Below are positions 1 through 5,314 of a DNA stretch of 21,740 nucleotides, one piece after another. Under the pieces are notes generated by a model. The model searched no databases. It worked only from the letters and a program-made list of their open reading frames with translations, and had not been told where the DNA came from. The first letter of the stretch is position 1; each line of letters starts with the position of its first letter. Both the position numbers and the translations under genes were made by a program. Origin of the DNA: an uncultured Clostridia bacterium (GTDB lineage Bacteria; Bacillota; Clostridia; TANB77; CAG-508); assembly GCA_944393275.1 (NCBI GenBank), contig CALXZQ010000008.1:1-21740 (forward strand), read 5' to 3'.

Positions 1-77
1 ATAAAAAATACACCTCCATTTAATATTTTAACACAAATCTATTTTTTATTTGTGTCTACTAAATGGGGTGCATTTCA
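1..77 (-). mobile_element. Left end of an IS3-family (IS150-like) insertion sequence, cut by the window edge
   Basis: Read on the minus strand, bases 77 downward begin TGAAATGCACCCC and continue ATTTAGTAGACA. This resembles the terminal inverted repeat of IS150-group IS3 elements (TG start, CACCC core, then GT..GAC). About 55 bases further in is a strong ribosome binding site, GGAGGTG (11-17). Bases 2-1 read AT, so an ATG completed by a G just outside the window would sit 10 bases from it. That is where orfA of such an element should start. The outer boundary could instead be base 72, since TGCACCCC also begins with TG. No transposase residue is visible, so the assignment rests on the terminus, the spacing and the ribosome binding site. 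It is inference from my memory of IS150 ends. Confidence 0.5.
9..72 (-). promoter_or_regulatory. Nested hairpin hiding the ribosome binding site at the IS end
   Basis: Bases 16-22 (CCATTTA) pair perfectly with 60-66, and 11-14 (CACC) with 67-70. The stem continues to 9/72 with one G-U pair in the minus-strand RNA, leaving a single bulged base at 15. Inside it, ACACAAAT (31-38) pairs with ATTTGTGT (48-55). On a minus-strand transcript entering from outside the element, the GGAGGTG site would be buried in the outer stem. A transcript starting inside would lack the first arm and leave the site free. This matches the fold-back control known for IS10 and IS50. The pairing is seen; the function is inferred. 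Confidence 0.55.
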
Positions 78-78
78 T

Positions 79-124
79 ATTATCCTACTTTTTATTGGTG
101 GGCAGGATAATCGTACAATCCTGC
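79..124. repeat. Two mutually exclusive inverted repeats
   Basis: ATTATCCT (79-86) is a perfect inverted copy of AGGATAAT (104-111). GCAGGAT (102-108) is also a perfect inverted copy of ATCCTGC (118-124). The middle segment can pair with only one partner at a time. I see no coding sequence here. It could be a recombinase or regulator site, or debris at the edge of a mobile element. Confidence 0.5.
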
Positions 125-159
125 TAATTATTGATATTAAAGCATTTTTAATTTTTACT

Positions 160-179
160 CGTGCAAATTTCGTGCAAAT
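160..179. repeat. Direct repeat CGTGCAAAT x2, 11-bp period
   Basis: CGTGCAAAT occurs at 160-168 and again at 171-179, separated by two bases. Short tandem repeats of this kind are typical of arm-type sites near tyrosine integrase genes, but no integrase is visible here. The role is therefore a guess. Confidence 0.45.
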
Positions 180-182
180 AAA

Positions 183-210
183 TACCAACAAGTGTTGTTA
201 CATGTTGGTA
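183..210 (-). terminator. Inverted repeat, possible terminator of the DUF4160 gene
   Basis: TACCAACA (183-190) pairs perfectly with TGTTGGTA (203-210) across a 12-base loop. On the minus strand the stem is followed by TTTATTTG, and it lies 25 bases past the stop codon of the gene ending at 236. The stem is only 8 bp and the T-run is interrupted, so it may instead be a recombination site. Confidence 0.35.
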
Positions 211-235
211 AAAGATTACTAAAAACAAAGAAATA

Positions 236-457
236 TTAACAATAAAACTTAATATCTTTATTTATACTATGTTGTTTCCATTGATCTAATATGAAAAAGT
301 AATTTGAAGTAATTATACCCATTATATATTTTAAATCTTTTTCAGGTATTTTACTTTTATTATGTCCTAATATGCAACCTCCAGCTTTGGTAAGCCACAC
401 TTTGGTTGAATTGGGCGATGGCTTTCCTTTAGATATATGAACATGTATAGGTTCCAT
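236..457 (-). CDS. DUF4160 domain protein, apparently 5'-truncated
   Basis: The 73 residues carry the DUF4160 signature: EPIHVHISKG, then a short hydrophilic domain with KSKIPEKDL and DQWKQH. DUF4160 proteins are small proteins of unknown biochemical role, sometimes beside DUF2442 in toxin-antitoxin-like pairs. No DUF2442 gene is visible here. The frame continues upstream of this ATG with family-like residues (GYKIFFWSDEF) but meets TAA at 494-496 with no start codon. An ATG overlaps that stop (TAATG, 492-496) but is one base out of frame. The family normally begins a few residues before GYK, so the gene probably lost its native start through a small indel. It would now be initiated internally, if at all, and I see no ribosome binding site before the internal ATG. 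Treat it as a probable pseudogene. Confidence 0.55.
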   Translation of the reverse strand: MEPIHVHISKGKPSPNSTKVWLTKAGGCILGHNKSKIPEKDLKYIMGIITSNYFFILDQWKQHSINKDIKFYC

Positions 458-507
458 AAATTCATCAGACCAGAAAAATATTTTATAACCGCATTATTTC
501 AAATAAA

Positions 508-783
508 CTAGGCAATTTTTATTCCTCCTTCTCTAGCCCATTCATAAAAATATGGTGCACCTTTTTCTACAATCTTTTTAAACATTGCTTTTTCAGATTC
601 ACTATAATGTCCTTCTTCATACACTATTTTATAAGTAGGAAGTTCAAATCTAATACTATCAAATCCATATTCCATTGGTCTTTCAAAATGCACATAAAGA
701 ACTTCTTCGCCATTCTCGTCTTTTACTATATTAGAAAAAGTAACCAATGTTTCATCAGCGTATTTGCAAAATGGATACATCAT
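508..783 (-). CDS. Small conserved protein of unknown function (about 91 aa)
   Basis: This is a soluble acidic protein with sequence such as KYADETLVTFSN, VHFERPMEYGFDSI, RFELPTYKIVYEEGHY and a C-terminal YEWAREGGIKIA. I recall similar 90-95 residue proteins from clostridial genomes, often in accessory regions, with no known function. The frame opens at GTG (792), but AGAGGAG is only one base from that codon. It sits 10 bases before the ATG at 783, which I prefer. Gene order with the DUF4160 remnant (same strand, 50 bases to its internal ATG) suggests co-transfer. A TATAAT-like -10 lies at 817-822, but I find no convincing -35. Confidence 0.7.
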   Translation of the reverse strand: MMYPFCKYADETLVTFSNIVKDENGEEVLYVHFERPMEYGFDSIRFELPTYKIVYEEGHYSESEKAMFKKIVEKGAPYFYEWAREGGIKIA

Positions 784-867
784 AAAACTCACGCTCCTCT
801 AAATTAATTAATATATATTATAACATTAATAAATAAAATTTACTATAATTTATGGAATAATTTTAGA

Positions 868-910
868 CAAAAATAAAAAATGCTAAATTCGGTTAAAAAT
901 CCAGCATTTT
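868..910 (-). terminator. Terminator of the tRNA operon
   Basis: On the minus strand the tRNA-Tyr 3' end is followed at once by AAAATGCT (903-910), a loop, AGCATTTT (877-884) and TTATTTTTG. The 8-bp stem and T-rich tail fit an intrinsic terminator. Confidence 0.7.
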
Positions 911-995
911 GGTGGACAGGGATGGATTCGAACCATCGTACCCTTACGAGAACAGATTTACAGTCTGCCGCCTTTAGCCACTCGGCCACCTGTCC
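910..995 (-). tRNA. tRNA-Tyr (anticodon GTA)
   Basis: Class II tRNA with a long variable arm. The acceptor strand GGACAGG (989-995) pairs with CCTGTCC (914-920). Discriminator A is at 913 and CCA is encoded at 910-912. The anticodon loop reads CTGTAAA between GCAGA-type arms, giving GTA, and the T-arm contains GGTTCGAATCC. It is the second gene of a Met-Tyr pair, 19 bases after tRNA-Met. Its 3' end faces the accessory left flank, which is the usual target position for tyrosine-integrase elements. Confidence 0.97.
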
Positions 996-1014
996 AAATA
1001 TATTAATAAAAAAA

Positions 1015-1091
1015 TGGTGCTCCCTCAAGGATTCGAACCTTGGACCCACCGGTTATGAGCCGGTTGCTCTGACCAACTGAGCTAAGGGAGC
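1015..1091 (-). tRNA. tRNA-Met (anticodon CAT), elongator type
   Basis: Acceptor GCTCCCT pairs with AGGGAGC (1085-1091 on the plus strand), with CCA encoded at 1015-1017. The anticodon stem ACCGG/CCGGT encloses CTCATAA, so the anticodon is CAT. The paired first base G excludes the bacterial initiator tRNA. Elongator Met is the likely identity. A lysidine-modified tRNA-Ile2 also has CAT and cannot be excluded by eye. It is the first gene of the two-tRNA operon. Confidence 0.92.
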
Positions 1092-1113
1092 TTGTCTTTA
1101 CTCGACAGAATTT

Positions 1114-1142
1114 AGTATACTATTTTTTTATTTATCTGTCAA
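1114..1142 (-). promoter_or_regulatory. Sigma-A promoter of the tRNA-Met/tRNA-Tyr operon
   Basis: On the minus strand TTGACA (1137-1142), a 17-base spacer and TATACT (1114-1119) lie about 23 bases before the tRNA-Met 5' end. The -35 is a perfect consensus and the -10 matches five of six. Confidence 0.9.
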
Positions 1143-1167
1143 GTAAAATTTTAATTTTTTTCTAAAA

Positions 1168-1575
1168 TTATGAATTTAATACAAACAATATTTCATAATA
1201 AAAAAACATAATTACAATTATAGTATGAATGATAATATCAAATATAATTATACCCTTTAACTTCTTTTTCTTTCTTATAGCATAAATACAAAATATTCTA
1301 AATATTAACTCAAAAGCAATACCAATCATCATAAGTCCAAAAGGATGTACTAGATAACCTGGATTTGAAAAAACTTGTCCTAACCCTCTCATATATCTAG
1401 TTCCTCCACATAAAGGACAATCTTTACCAGTTATTCTCTTATACTGGCATTGTGTTAGTGTAGGTGATATAGTTTCTAATCCCTTTGCTATAAAAGGGAA
1501 AAGAACTACATATACTGCTAGTAGTAAGAAAGTAACTGAAATGTACATATAATTCTTTTCTATTTTCTTAATCAT
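1168..1575 (-). CDS. DUF2752 membrane protein
   Basis: The 135 residues have a hydrophobic segment at about 9-29, a loop with C43 and the family motif CPLCGGTR (53-60), and two further membrane segments at about 78-100 and 108-132. The C-x2-C-G-x-T-R loop is the hallmark of DUF2752, a family of small bacterial membrane proteins of unknown function. The cysteines may bind metal or form a disulfide, which is inference. It is last in the group running from 3019 and starts 23 bases after a DUF4190 gene, behind a moderate AAAGGGA ribosome binding site. DUF2752 and DUF4190 genes are often neighbours, which suggests a shared envelope role. Confidence 0.85.
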   Translation of the reverse strand: MIKKIEKNYMYISVTFLLLAVYVVLFPFIAKGLETISPTLTQCQYKRITGKDCPLCGGTRYMRGLGQVFSNPGYLVHPFGLMMIGIAFELIFRIFCIYAIRKKKKLKGIIIFDIIIHTIIVIMFFYYEILFVLNS

Positions 1576-1598
1576 AATATTCCCTTTAATTCATTATT

Positions 1599-1859
1599 TT
1601 AATATGACATAACTCCTAGAGCTGCAACTCCTGCTGCTGCTATTATTATAAGTGCTATTGGAAGTATTATAGCAATAATATTTAATATTATTCCTGCTAT
1701 ACCCATTCCTTTTCCTTCTCCTTCTTTGCCCTTCTTGACTAATTCAGCTATTCCTAATCCTAATCCAACTAAAGCCGGTAAGAAAGCAAAATAATTACAA
1801 CAAGGTATAAATGACATTATTATTGATACAATTCCTAATATCAATGATGCTACTCCCAT
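1599..1859 (-). CDS. DUF4190 family membrane protein (second copy)
   Basis: The 86-residue protein has two long hydrophobic stretches, about 3-40 and 53-83, joined by a charged loop VKKGKEGEGKG. The GIASL-LGIVS start, the PCC motif (19-21) and the KGMGIAGI motif before the second helix pair are typical of DUF4190 proteins, whose function is not known. By my hand alignment 37 of the first 60 residues match the neighbouring upstream protein, so the two are a tandem duplication. The start has a strong GAGGAG ribosome binding site. It lies 30 bases after its paralogue, on the same likely transcript. Confidence 0.85.
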   Translation of the reverse strand: MGVASLILGIVSIIMSFIPCCNYFAFLPALVGLGLGIAELVKKGKEGEGKGMGIAGIILNIIAIILPIALIIIAAAGVAALGVMSY

Positions 1860-1889
1860 TAATTACTCCTCCTCAATATTGGTTTTATA

Positions 1890-2174
1890 TTAATAATAAT
1901 AGCTAGATGAGTAGCTCATTGAATCATTATAGCTATCCATAGCTGCTACTCCAAATACAAGGAACCATACTATTGTAACTATTATTGCTACAACTCCTAA
2001 TACTATTCCTGCTATTCCTTTTCCTTTTGGCTCTCCTGCTTTTTTCTTTTTAACTACTTCTACAATTCCTAATATTAGCCCTATAATTGCTGGAATTACT
2101 GATACTATTCCACAACAAGGTACAAATGCTAATATTAATGATACTATTCCTAATACTAATGACGCAATTCCCAT
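1890..2174 (-). CDS. DUF4190 family membrane protein (first copy)
   Basis: This 94-residue paralogue of the next gene has the same layout: hydrophobic 3-40 with PCC at 19-21, a basic loop VKKKKAGEPKGKG at about 41-53, and a second hydrophobic stretch at about 53-78. It differs by ending in a Ser/Tyr-rich tail (SYNDSMSYSSSYYY), which the second copy lacks. GGAGAA lies upstream of the ATG. It follows the 2210-3019 gene by 35 bases. Function unknown; a small integral membrane protein, probably of the cytoplasmic membrane. Confidence 0.85.
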   Translation of the reverse strand: MGIASLVLGIVSLILAFVPCCGIVSVIPAIIGLILGIVEVVKKKKAGEPKGKGIAGIVLGVVAIIVTIVWFLVFGVAAMDSYNDSMSYSSSYYY

Positions 2175-2209
2175 TTTTACATTCTCCTTTATTATATTTT
2201 ATTTTTCAA

Positions 2210-3019
2210 TTAATTTTGATTTTTTCCTTCTGGTAATGCAGGAAGGTCTAGAACAACTCTTATTCCCATTACATATCTTATAGCTTTAACAAATCTGCTA
2301 TTTTTAAATCTTTGCCATAGTGTTGTTTTAACTTCAAATGTCTCTGGTACATAAGTATCAGCTGTTTCTTCAATTATTTCTGAAGCCATATCTTCTATTG
2401 GTGCAGGAATTGCTTTTAATGCGTCTGCAATTTCTACTCCTATATAGCTTAATGCTTTTGACCTATCTTCTATTCTTTCCATATCAATTTCTATATGTAA
2501 ATTAGATTCCAAATTAGCGATTCTTGCTTTTATTAATTTTATAGCATCTTGATAATTTTCAGATTTTTTGTTTCTAGATCTACTAACTATTTCTAATGCC
2601 TCATCTATATCTTGTCCAAATTTAGGACCAGTTGTTTTTAATTTATCTTTCCAGCCTTCACTTTTATTTTCAATAGCAAGTAATAAACCTTCAAGTTCAG
2701 TTCCTAGAGCTATATTTTTTTCTCTTTGTCTTATTAAATTCTCAATGCTTTTAGTATTCTCCTCAAACTGATTTGTTGCAAACTCAACTAGATTATATAC
2801 TGATTTGTATACAGTAGATGGAAAGGTTTTTTTGGTTGGATATTCTACTAAATACGTTTTTATTGCCTCCACTAAGTCTTTAAAATATCCATCATCCTCT
2901 AACTGAACTATCTGCTTTTTGCTCTTTGGATTTATCATTTTTAACACTTTATCTACATTAGATAAGATTTTTTCTTCCGTGATAACCATTCTCACGTTTA
3001 CAATGCCACTTTTTGACAT
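2210..3019 (-). CDS. Unrecognised 269-aa helical protein heading the DUF4190/DUF2752 group
   Basis: I do not recognise this protein. It has no signal peptide or clear membrane segment. It is rich in charged helices, with coiled-coil-like stretches around FEENTKSIENLIRQREKN and IKLIKARIANLESNLHIEID. The C-terminal third has an acidic-to-basic transition before a basic, moderately hydrophobic end (RFKNSRFVKAIRYVMGIRVV). The frame opens at a GTG (3028), but AGGAGGGG abuts that codon and is 8-10 bases from the ATG at 3019, which I therefore choose. It is first in a four-gene group with membrane proteins, so a role at the cytoplasmic face of the envelope is possible. That is a guess from context. 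It has its own promoter and iterons upstream. Confidence 0.7.
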   Translation of the reverse strand: MSKSGIVNVRMVITEEKILSNVDKVLKMINPKSKKQIVQLEDDGYFKDLVEAIKTYLVEYPTKKTFPSTVYKSVYNLVEFATNQFEENTKSIENLIRQREKNIALGTELEGLLLAIENKSEGWKDKLKTTGPKFGQDIDEALEIVSRSRNKKSENYQDAIKLIKARIANLESNLHIEIDMERIEDRSKALSYIGVEIADALKAIPAPIEDMASEIIEETADTYVPETFEVKTTLWQRFKNSRFVKAIRYVMGIRVVLDLPALPEGKNQN

Positions 3020-3069
3020 AGTAAACACCCCTCCTTTTTCATCATCCGTAATATTATTTCTATGTTATA

Positions 3070-3098
3070 ATTATACAACTTTCTACAATAAACTACAA
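3070..3098 (-). promoter_or_regulatory. Promoter of the 2210-3019 gene and downstream group
   Basis: On the minus strand TTGTAG (3093-3098), a 17-base spacer and a perfect TATAAT (3070-3075) lie about 50 bases before the chosen start. The -35 is weak, four of six, as expected for an activated promoter. The iterons begin 9 bases upstream of it. Confidence 0.7.
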
Positions 3099-3107
3099 TA
3101 GAGAACT

Positions 3108-3151
3108 TATTACTTTTATGTTACATTGTTGTTACATTTCTGTTACTTTTA
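3108..3151 (-). promoter_or_regulatory. Four 11-bp iterons, Pho-box-like activator site
   Basis: On the plus strand TGTTACAT starts at 3119 and 3130, TGTTACTT at 3141 and a weaker TATTACTT at 3108, exactly 11 bp apart. On the minus strand this reads as GTAACA units separated by five bases. Four hexamers with 5-bp gaps is the layout bound by OmpR/PhoB-family response regulators; the Bacillus PhoP box uses TTAACA-like hexamers. The block ends 9 bases upstream of the -35 of the 2210-3019 gene and overlaps the tetR stop codon. The repeat is seen; the regulator is inferred. Confidence 0.6.
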
Positions 3152-3718
3152 TTTGTTTTCTAATCCTTTAATTACAACACTTTCCAACTCAGCAAATATA
3201 TTTTGAATATTTATTGTTTTATTGTTTTTCAATTTATATATTAAGCATGCACAAGTTGAGCTAAATATTTCTGAAGCAATTATTTTAGGATTTCCTTTTA
3301 ATATTTCTCCTTTTTCTATTCCTTCCGTAACAATTTTTTCTATTGTATCTATATATTCAAATACACATTCTTTACACTTATTATTTCTTTTTTCTGTTCC
3401 CCAAACTTGACTTAATACTATAGTCATTAAATTTTCATATTTTGCTATTACCTTTATCTGTATTAAAATAATAGCACGTAATTTATCAACATAACTATCT
3501 ACTCTTGCAGTTTTAATGTCTATACTATTTTTTAATAATTTCATTCCTTCTTCTACCAAGAAATTAAATATTTCCTCTTTACTAGAAAAGTGATAATATA
3601 AAGTTCCTTTAGCCACACCTACAGTAGCCGTAATTTCTTCAATACTTGTGGCCTCATATCCTTTATCTGCAAATAATTTCATAGAAGCTTCAAAAATTTT
3701 TCTTTTAGTTTTATTCAT
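3149..3718 (-). CDS. TetR/AcrR family transcriptional regulator
   Basis: The 189-residue protein begins with a TetR-type helix-turn-helix domain at about 6-55: KIFEASMKLFADKGYEATSIEEIT, then GVAKGTLYYHFSSKEEIF. GTLYYHF is the recognition-helix signature. The rest is an all-helical ligand-binding and dimerisation domain with no recognisable ligand; it contains several cysteines, including KCKEC near 121-125. The ribosome binding site is TAGGAGAG. A perfect 20-bp palindrome covers the -10 of its promoter, so autoregulation is likely. It lies 70 bases downstream of mtaB on the same strand but has its own promoter. No efflux pump or enzyme gene is adjacent, so its targets are unknown. Confidence 0.9.
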   Translation of the reverse strand: MNKTKRKIFEASMKLFADKGYEATSIEEITATVGVAKGTLYYHFSSKEEIFNFLVEEGMKLLKNSIDIKTARVDSYVDKLRAIILIQIKVIAKYENLMTIVLSQVWGTEKRNNKCKECVFEYIDTIEKIVTEGIEKGEILKGNPKIIASEIFSSTCACLIYKLKNNKTINIQNIFAELESVVIKGLENK

Positions 3719-3745
3719 TAAACTCTCCTATTAATATTTTAGTTT

Positions 3746-3765
3746 ATGTAATTATATAATTACAT
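3746..3765. promoter_or_regulatory. Perfect 20-bp palindrome, probable TetR operator
   Basis: ATGTAATTATATAATTACAT is identical to its reverse complement. It lies 28 bases upstream of the tetR start and fully covers the TATAAT -10 element at 3751-3756. Its size, symmetry and position are those of a TetR-family autoregulatory operator. Confidence 0.75.
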
Positions 3766-3779
3766 TTGAAATAATGCAA
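3751..3779 (-). promoter_or_regulatory. Promoter of the tetR gene
   Basis: On the minus strand TTGCAT (3774-3779), a 17-base spacer and a perfect TATAAT (3751-3756). The -10 is inside the palindrome, and the -35 overlaps the outer arm of the mtaB terminator hairpin. Confidence 0.6.
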
Positions 3780-3801
3780 GAATTTTGTCTAAAATTCTTG
3801 C
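3776..3801 (-). terminator. Hairpin spanning the mtaB stop codon
   Basis: GCAAGAATTTT (3776-3786) and AAAATTCTTGC (3791-3801) form a perfect 11-bp stem with a 4-base loop. The mtaB stop codon (3789-3791) lies at the loop. On the minus strand ATTATTTC follows, a weak T-tract, so termination may be partial. Confidence 0.6.
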
Positions 3802-5120
3802 GCTATTTCGCCGATTAATTCTAAATTATTTGTTTCTTTTATAATGACTTTTAAGATTTTATTTTCTATATTAACATTTTGTGTTTTAACTTTTACTACC
3901 ATATAATTTGTAGTATGTCCTTTCACATATTCTCCTTCCTGTTCTTCAAATAAAACATTTACTTCTTTTCCAATATAAGATTTATTTTTTTCTATTTCGT
4001 TTTTATTTGATAACTCTATTAATCTATTGCTTCTTTCTTCTTTTATATTCCCATCTATCTGGTTTGGCATAACAGCCGCTCTAGTTCCTTTTCTTGGAGA
4101 ATATTTAAATATGTGCATTTTATAAAAATTTATTTTTTTTAGGTTATTATAAGTAATTTCGAATTCTTCATCCGTCTCTCCTGGAAAACCTACTATTATG
4201 TCTGTAGTTAATGAAACCTGTGGAAATATTTTATTTAATAATTTTGTAGACTCTATAAATTCATTTATTGTATACTTCCTATTCATTCTATTTAACACCG
4301 TATCACAAGCACTCTGTAATGATAAATGAAAATGGTCACATATTTTTTCTAATTTTGCTAATCTTTCTGTAAATTCTTCTGTTATGAGAGTTGGTTCTAT
4401 AGAACCTAATCTTATTCTTTGTATTCCATCAATTTTATTTAAATCTTCCAATAGATCAATTAGTCTATAATTATTTTTAAAATCTTTTCCATATGATGTT
4501 ATATGAATCCCTGTTATAACAATTTCCTTTATATCTTTTTTAGCTATTGCATTTACTTCCTCTATTATGCTATCTGGTTTTCTACTTCTTACTCTTCCTC
4601 TTGCGTATGGAATTATACAATATGTACAAAACCTATCACAACCATCTTGTACTTTTATTACTGCTCTAGTTTTATCTGTATAATCTACAACACCAAAGTC
4701 AGAAAACTCTTTCTTCTCTGCTATATCAGTCACATTCTCTATTTTCTTATTCTCTAGCATATATTGCTCTATATATTGTATTATATCTTTCTTTTCCTCA
4801 TTTCCAAGTATAAGATCTATTTGTTCTATCTCTTTTAATTTGTCCTTAGCCACTTGTGCATAACATCCTACTGCAACTACTATAGAATCTTTATTTAGTT
4901 CTTTTGTTCTTCTTATTATTTGTCTTGATTTTTTATCAGACATATTTGTGACTGTGCAAGTATTTATTATATAAATATCTGCTTTTTCTTCAAATTCTAC
5001 TATTTCATATCCAGTATTTTTAAATTCCTGTATCATTCCATTAGTTTCATATTGATTTACTTTACAGCCTAATGTATAAAATGCAATGCTTTTTCTTTCA
5101 TTTTTCAAATTATCGCTCAT
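3789..5120 (-). CDS. mtaB: tRNA t6A37 methylthiotransferase MtaB
   Basis: MtaB is a radical-SAM enzyme that adds a methylthio group to N6-threonylcarbamoyladenosine at position 37 of tRNAs decoding ANN codons. The 443 residues show the full layout. The N-terminal UPF0004 domain has three cluster cysteines: C19 (TLGCKVNQYE), C55 (NTCTVTN) and C86 (VGCYAQ). The radical-SAM domain has C161, C165 and C168 (CDRFCTYC). A C-terminal TRAM domain covers about 375-440. TLGCKVNQYET distinguishes the MtaB/YqeV branch from MiaB. The ribosome binding site, GGAG, is rather far from the ATG. A TTGCTA-17-TAGAAT promoter lies upstream. A perfect hairpin overlaps its stop codon. It appears monocistronic. Confidence 0.95.
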   Translation of the reverse strand: MSDNLKNERKSIAFYTLGCKVNQYETNGMIQEFKNTGYEIVEFEEKADIYIINTCTVTNMSDKKSRQIIRRTKELNKDSIVVAVGCYAQVAKDKLKEIEQIDLILGNEEKKDIIQYIEQYMLENKKIENVTDIAEKKEFSDFGVVDYTDKTRAVIKVQDGCDRFCTYCIIPYARGRVRSRKPDSIIEEVNAIAKKDIKEIVITGIHITSYGKDFKNNYRLIDLLEDLNKIDGIQRIRLGSIEPTLITEEFTERLAKLEKICDHFHLSLQSACDTVLNRMNRKYTINEFIESTKLLNKIFPQVSLTTDIIVGFPGETDEEFEITYNNLKKINFYKMHIFKYSPRKGTRAAVMPNQIDGNIKEERSNRLIELSNKNEIEKNKSYIGKEVNVLFEEQEGEYVKGHTTNYMVVKVKTQNVNIENKILKVIIKETNNLELIGEIAQEF

Positions 5121-5215
5121 TTATTTTCACTTTCTCCAATTAATACTATTATGTATTACATATAATATTCATTATACGTTTATAATGTAATTTTTCTTAT
5201 ATTTATGTCTTTAAT

Positions 5216-5244
5216 ATTCTAACAAAATTTATGTTAATTAGCAA
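5216..5244 (-). promoter_or_regulatory. Probable promoter of mtaB
   Basis: On the minus strand TTGCTA (5239-5244), 17 bases, then TAGAAT (5216-5221), about 95 bases before the mtaB start and just after the rplS terminator. It matches four and five of six consensus bases. A second TATAAT nearer the gene has no recognisable -35. Confidence 0.45.
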
Positions 5245-5258
5245 GTAAATGACAGCTA

Positions 5259-5304
5259 AAAAAATAGAAAATATATTCAATTAAGACTATATTTTCTATT
5301 TTTT
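5259..5304. terminator. Terminator of the ylxM-rplS operon
   Basis: A perfect 17-bp stem, AAAAAATAGAAAATATA (5259-5275) with TATATTTTCTATTTTTT (5288-5304), encloses a 12-base loop. It begins 10 bases past the rplS stop. Both arms end in A/T runs, so it can act in either direction, although the stem is almost all A-T. Confidence 0.8.
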
Positions 5305-5314
5305 ATAATAGTTA

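Noticed and set aside
607..807. Plus-strand open frame of 66 codons
   Set aside because: It is antisense to the better supported small conserved gene at 508-783 and lacks a ribosome binding site.
843..1080. Protein-like open frames across both tRNA genes, on either strand
   Set aside because: They are translations of tRNA-Tyr and tRNA-Met; the GQVAEWLKAADCKSVLVRV-type peptide is a well-known false annotation over tRNA-Tyr.
3108..3151. CRISPR-like repeat array
   Set aside because: The unit is only 11 bp with no spacers; it fits regulator-binding iterons. No CRISPR array was seen anywhere in the window.
4503..4757. Plus-strand open frame of 84 codons inside mtaB
   Set aside because: It is a shadow of mtaB; its composition reflects reverse-complemented mtaB codons, and mtaB motifs are intact.
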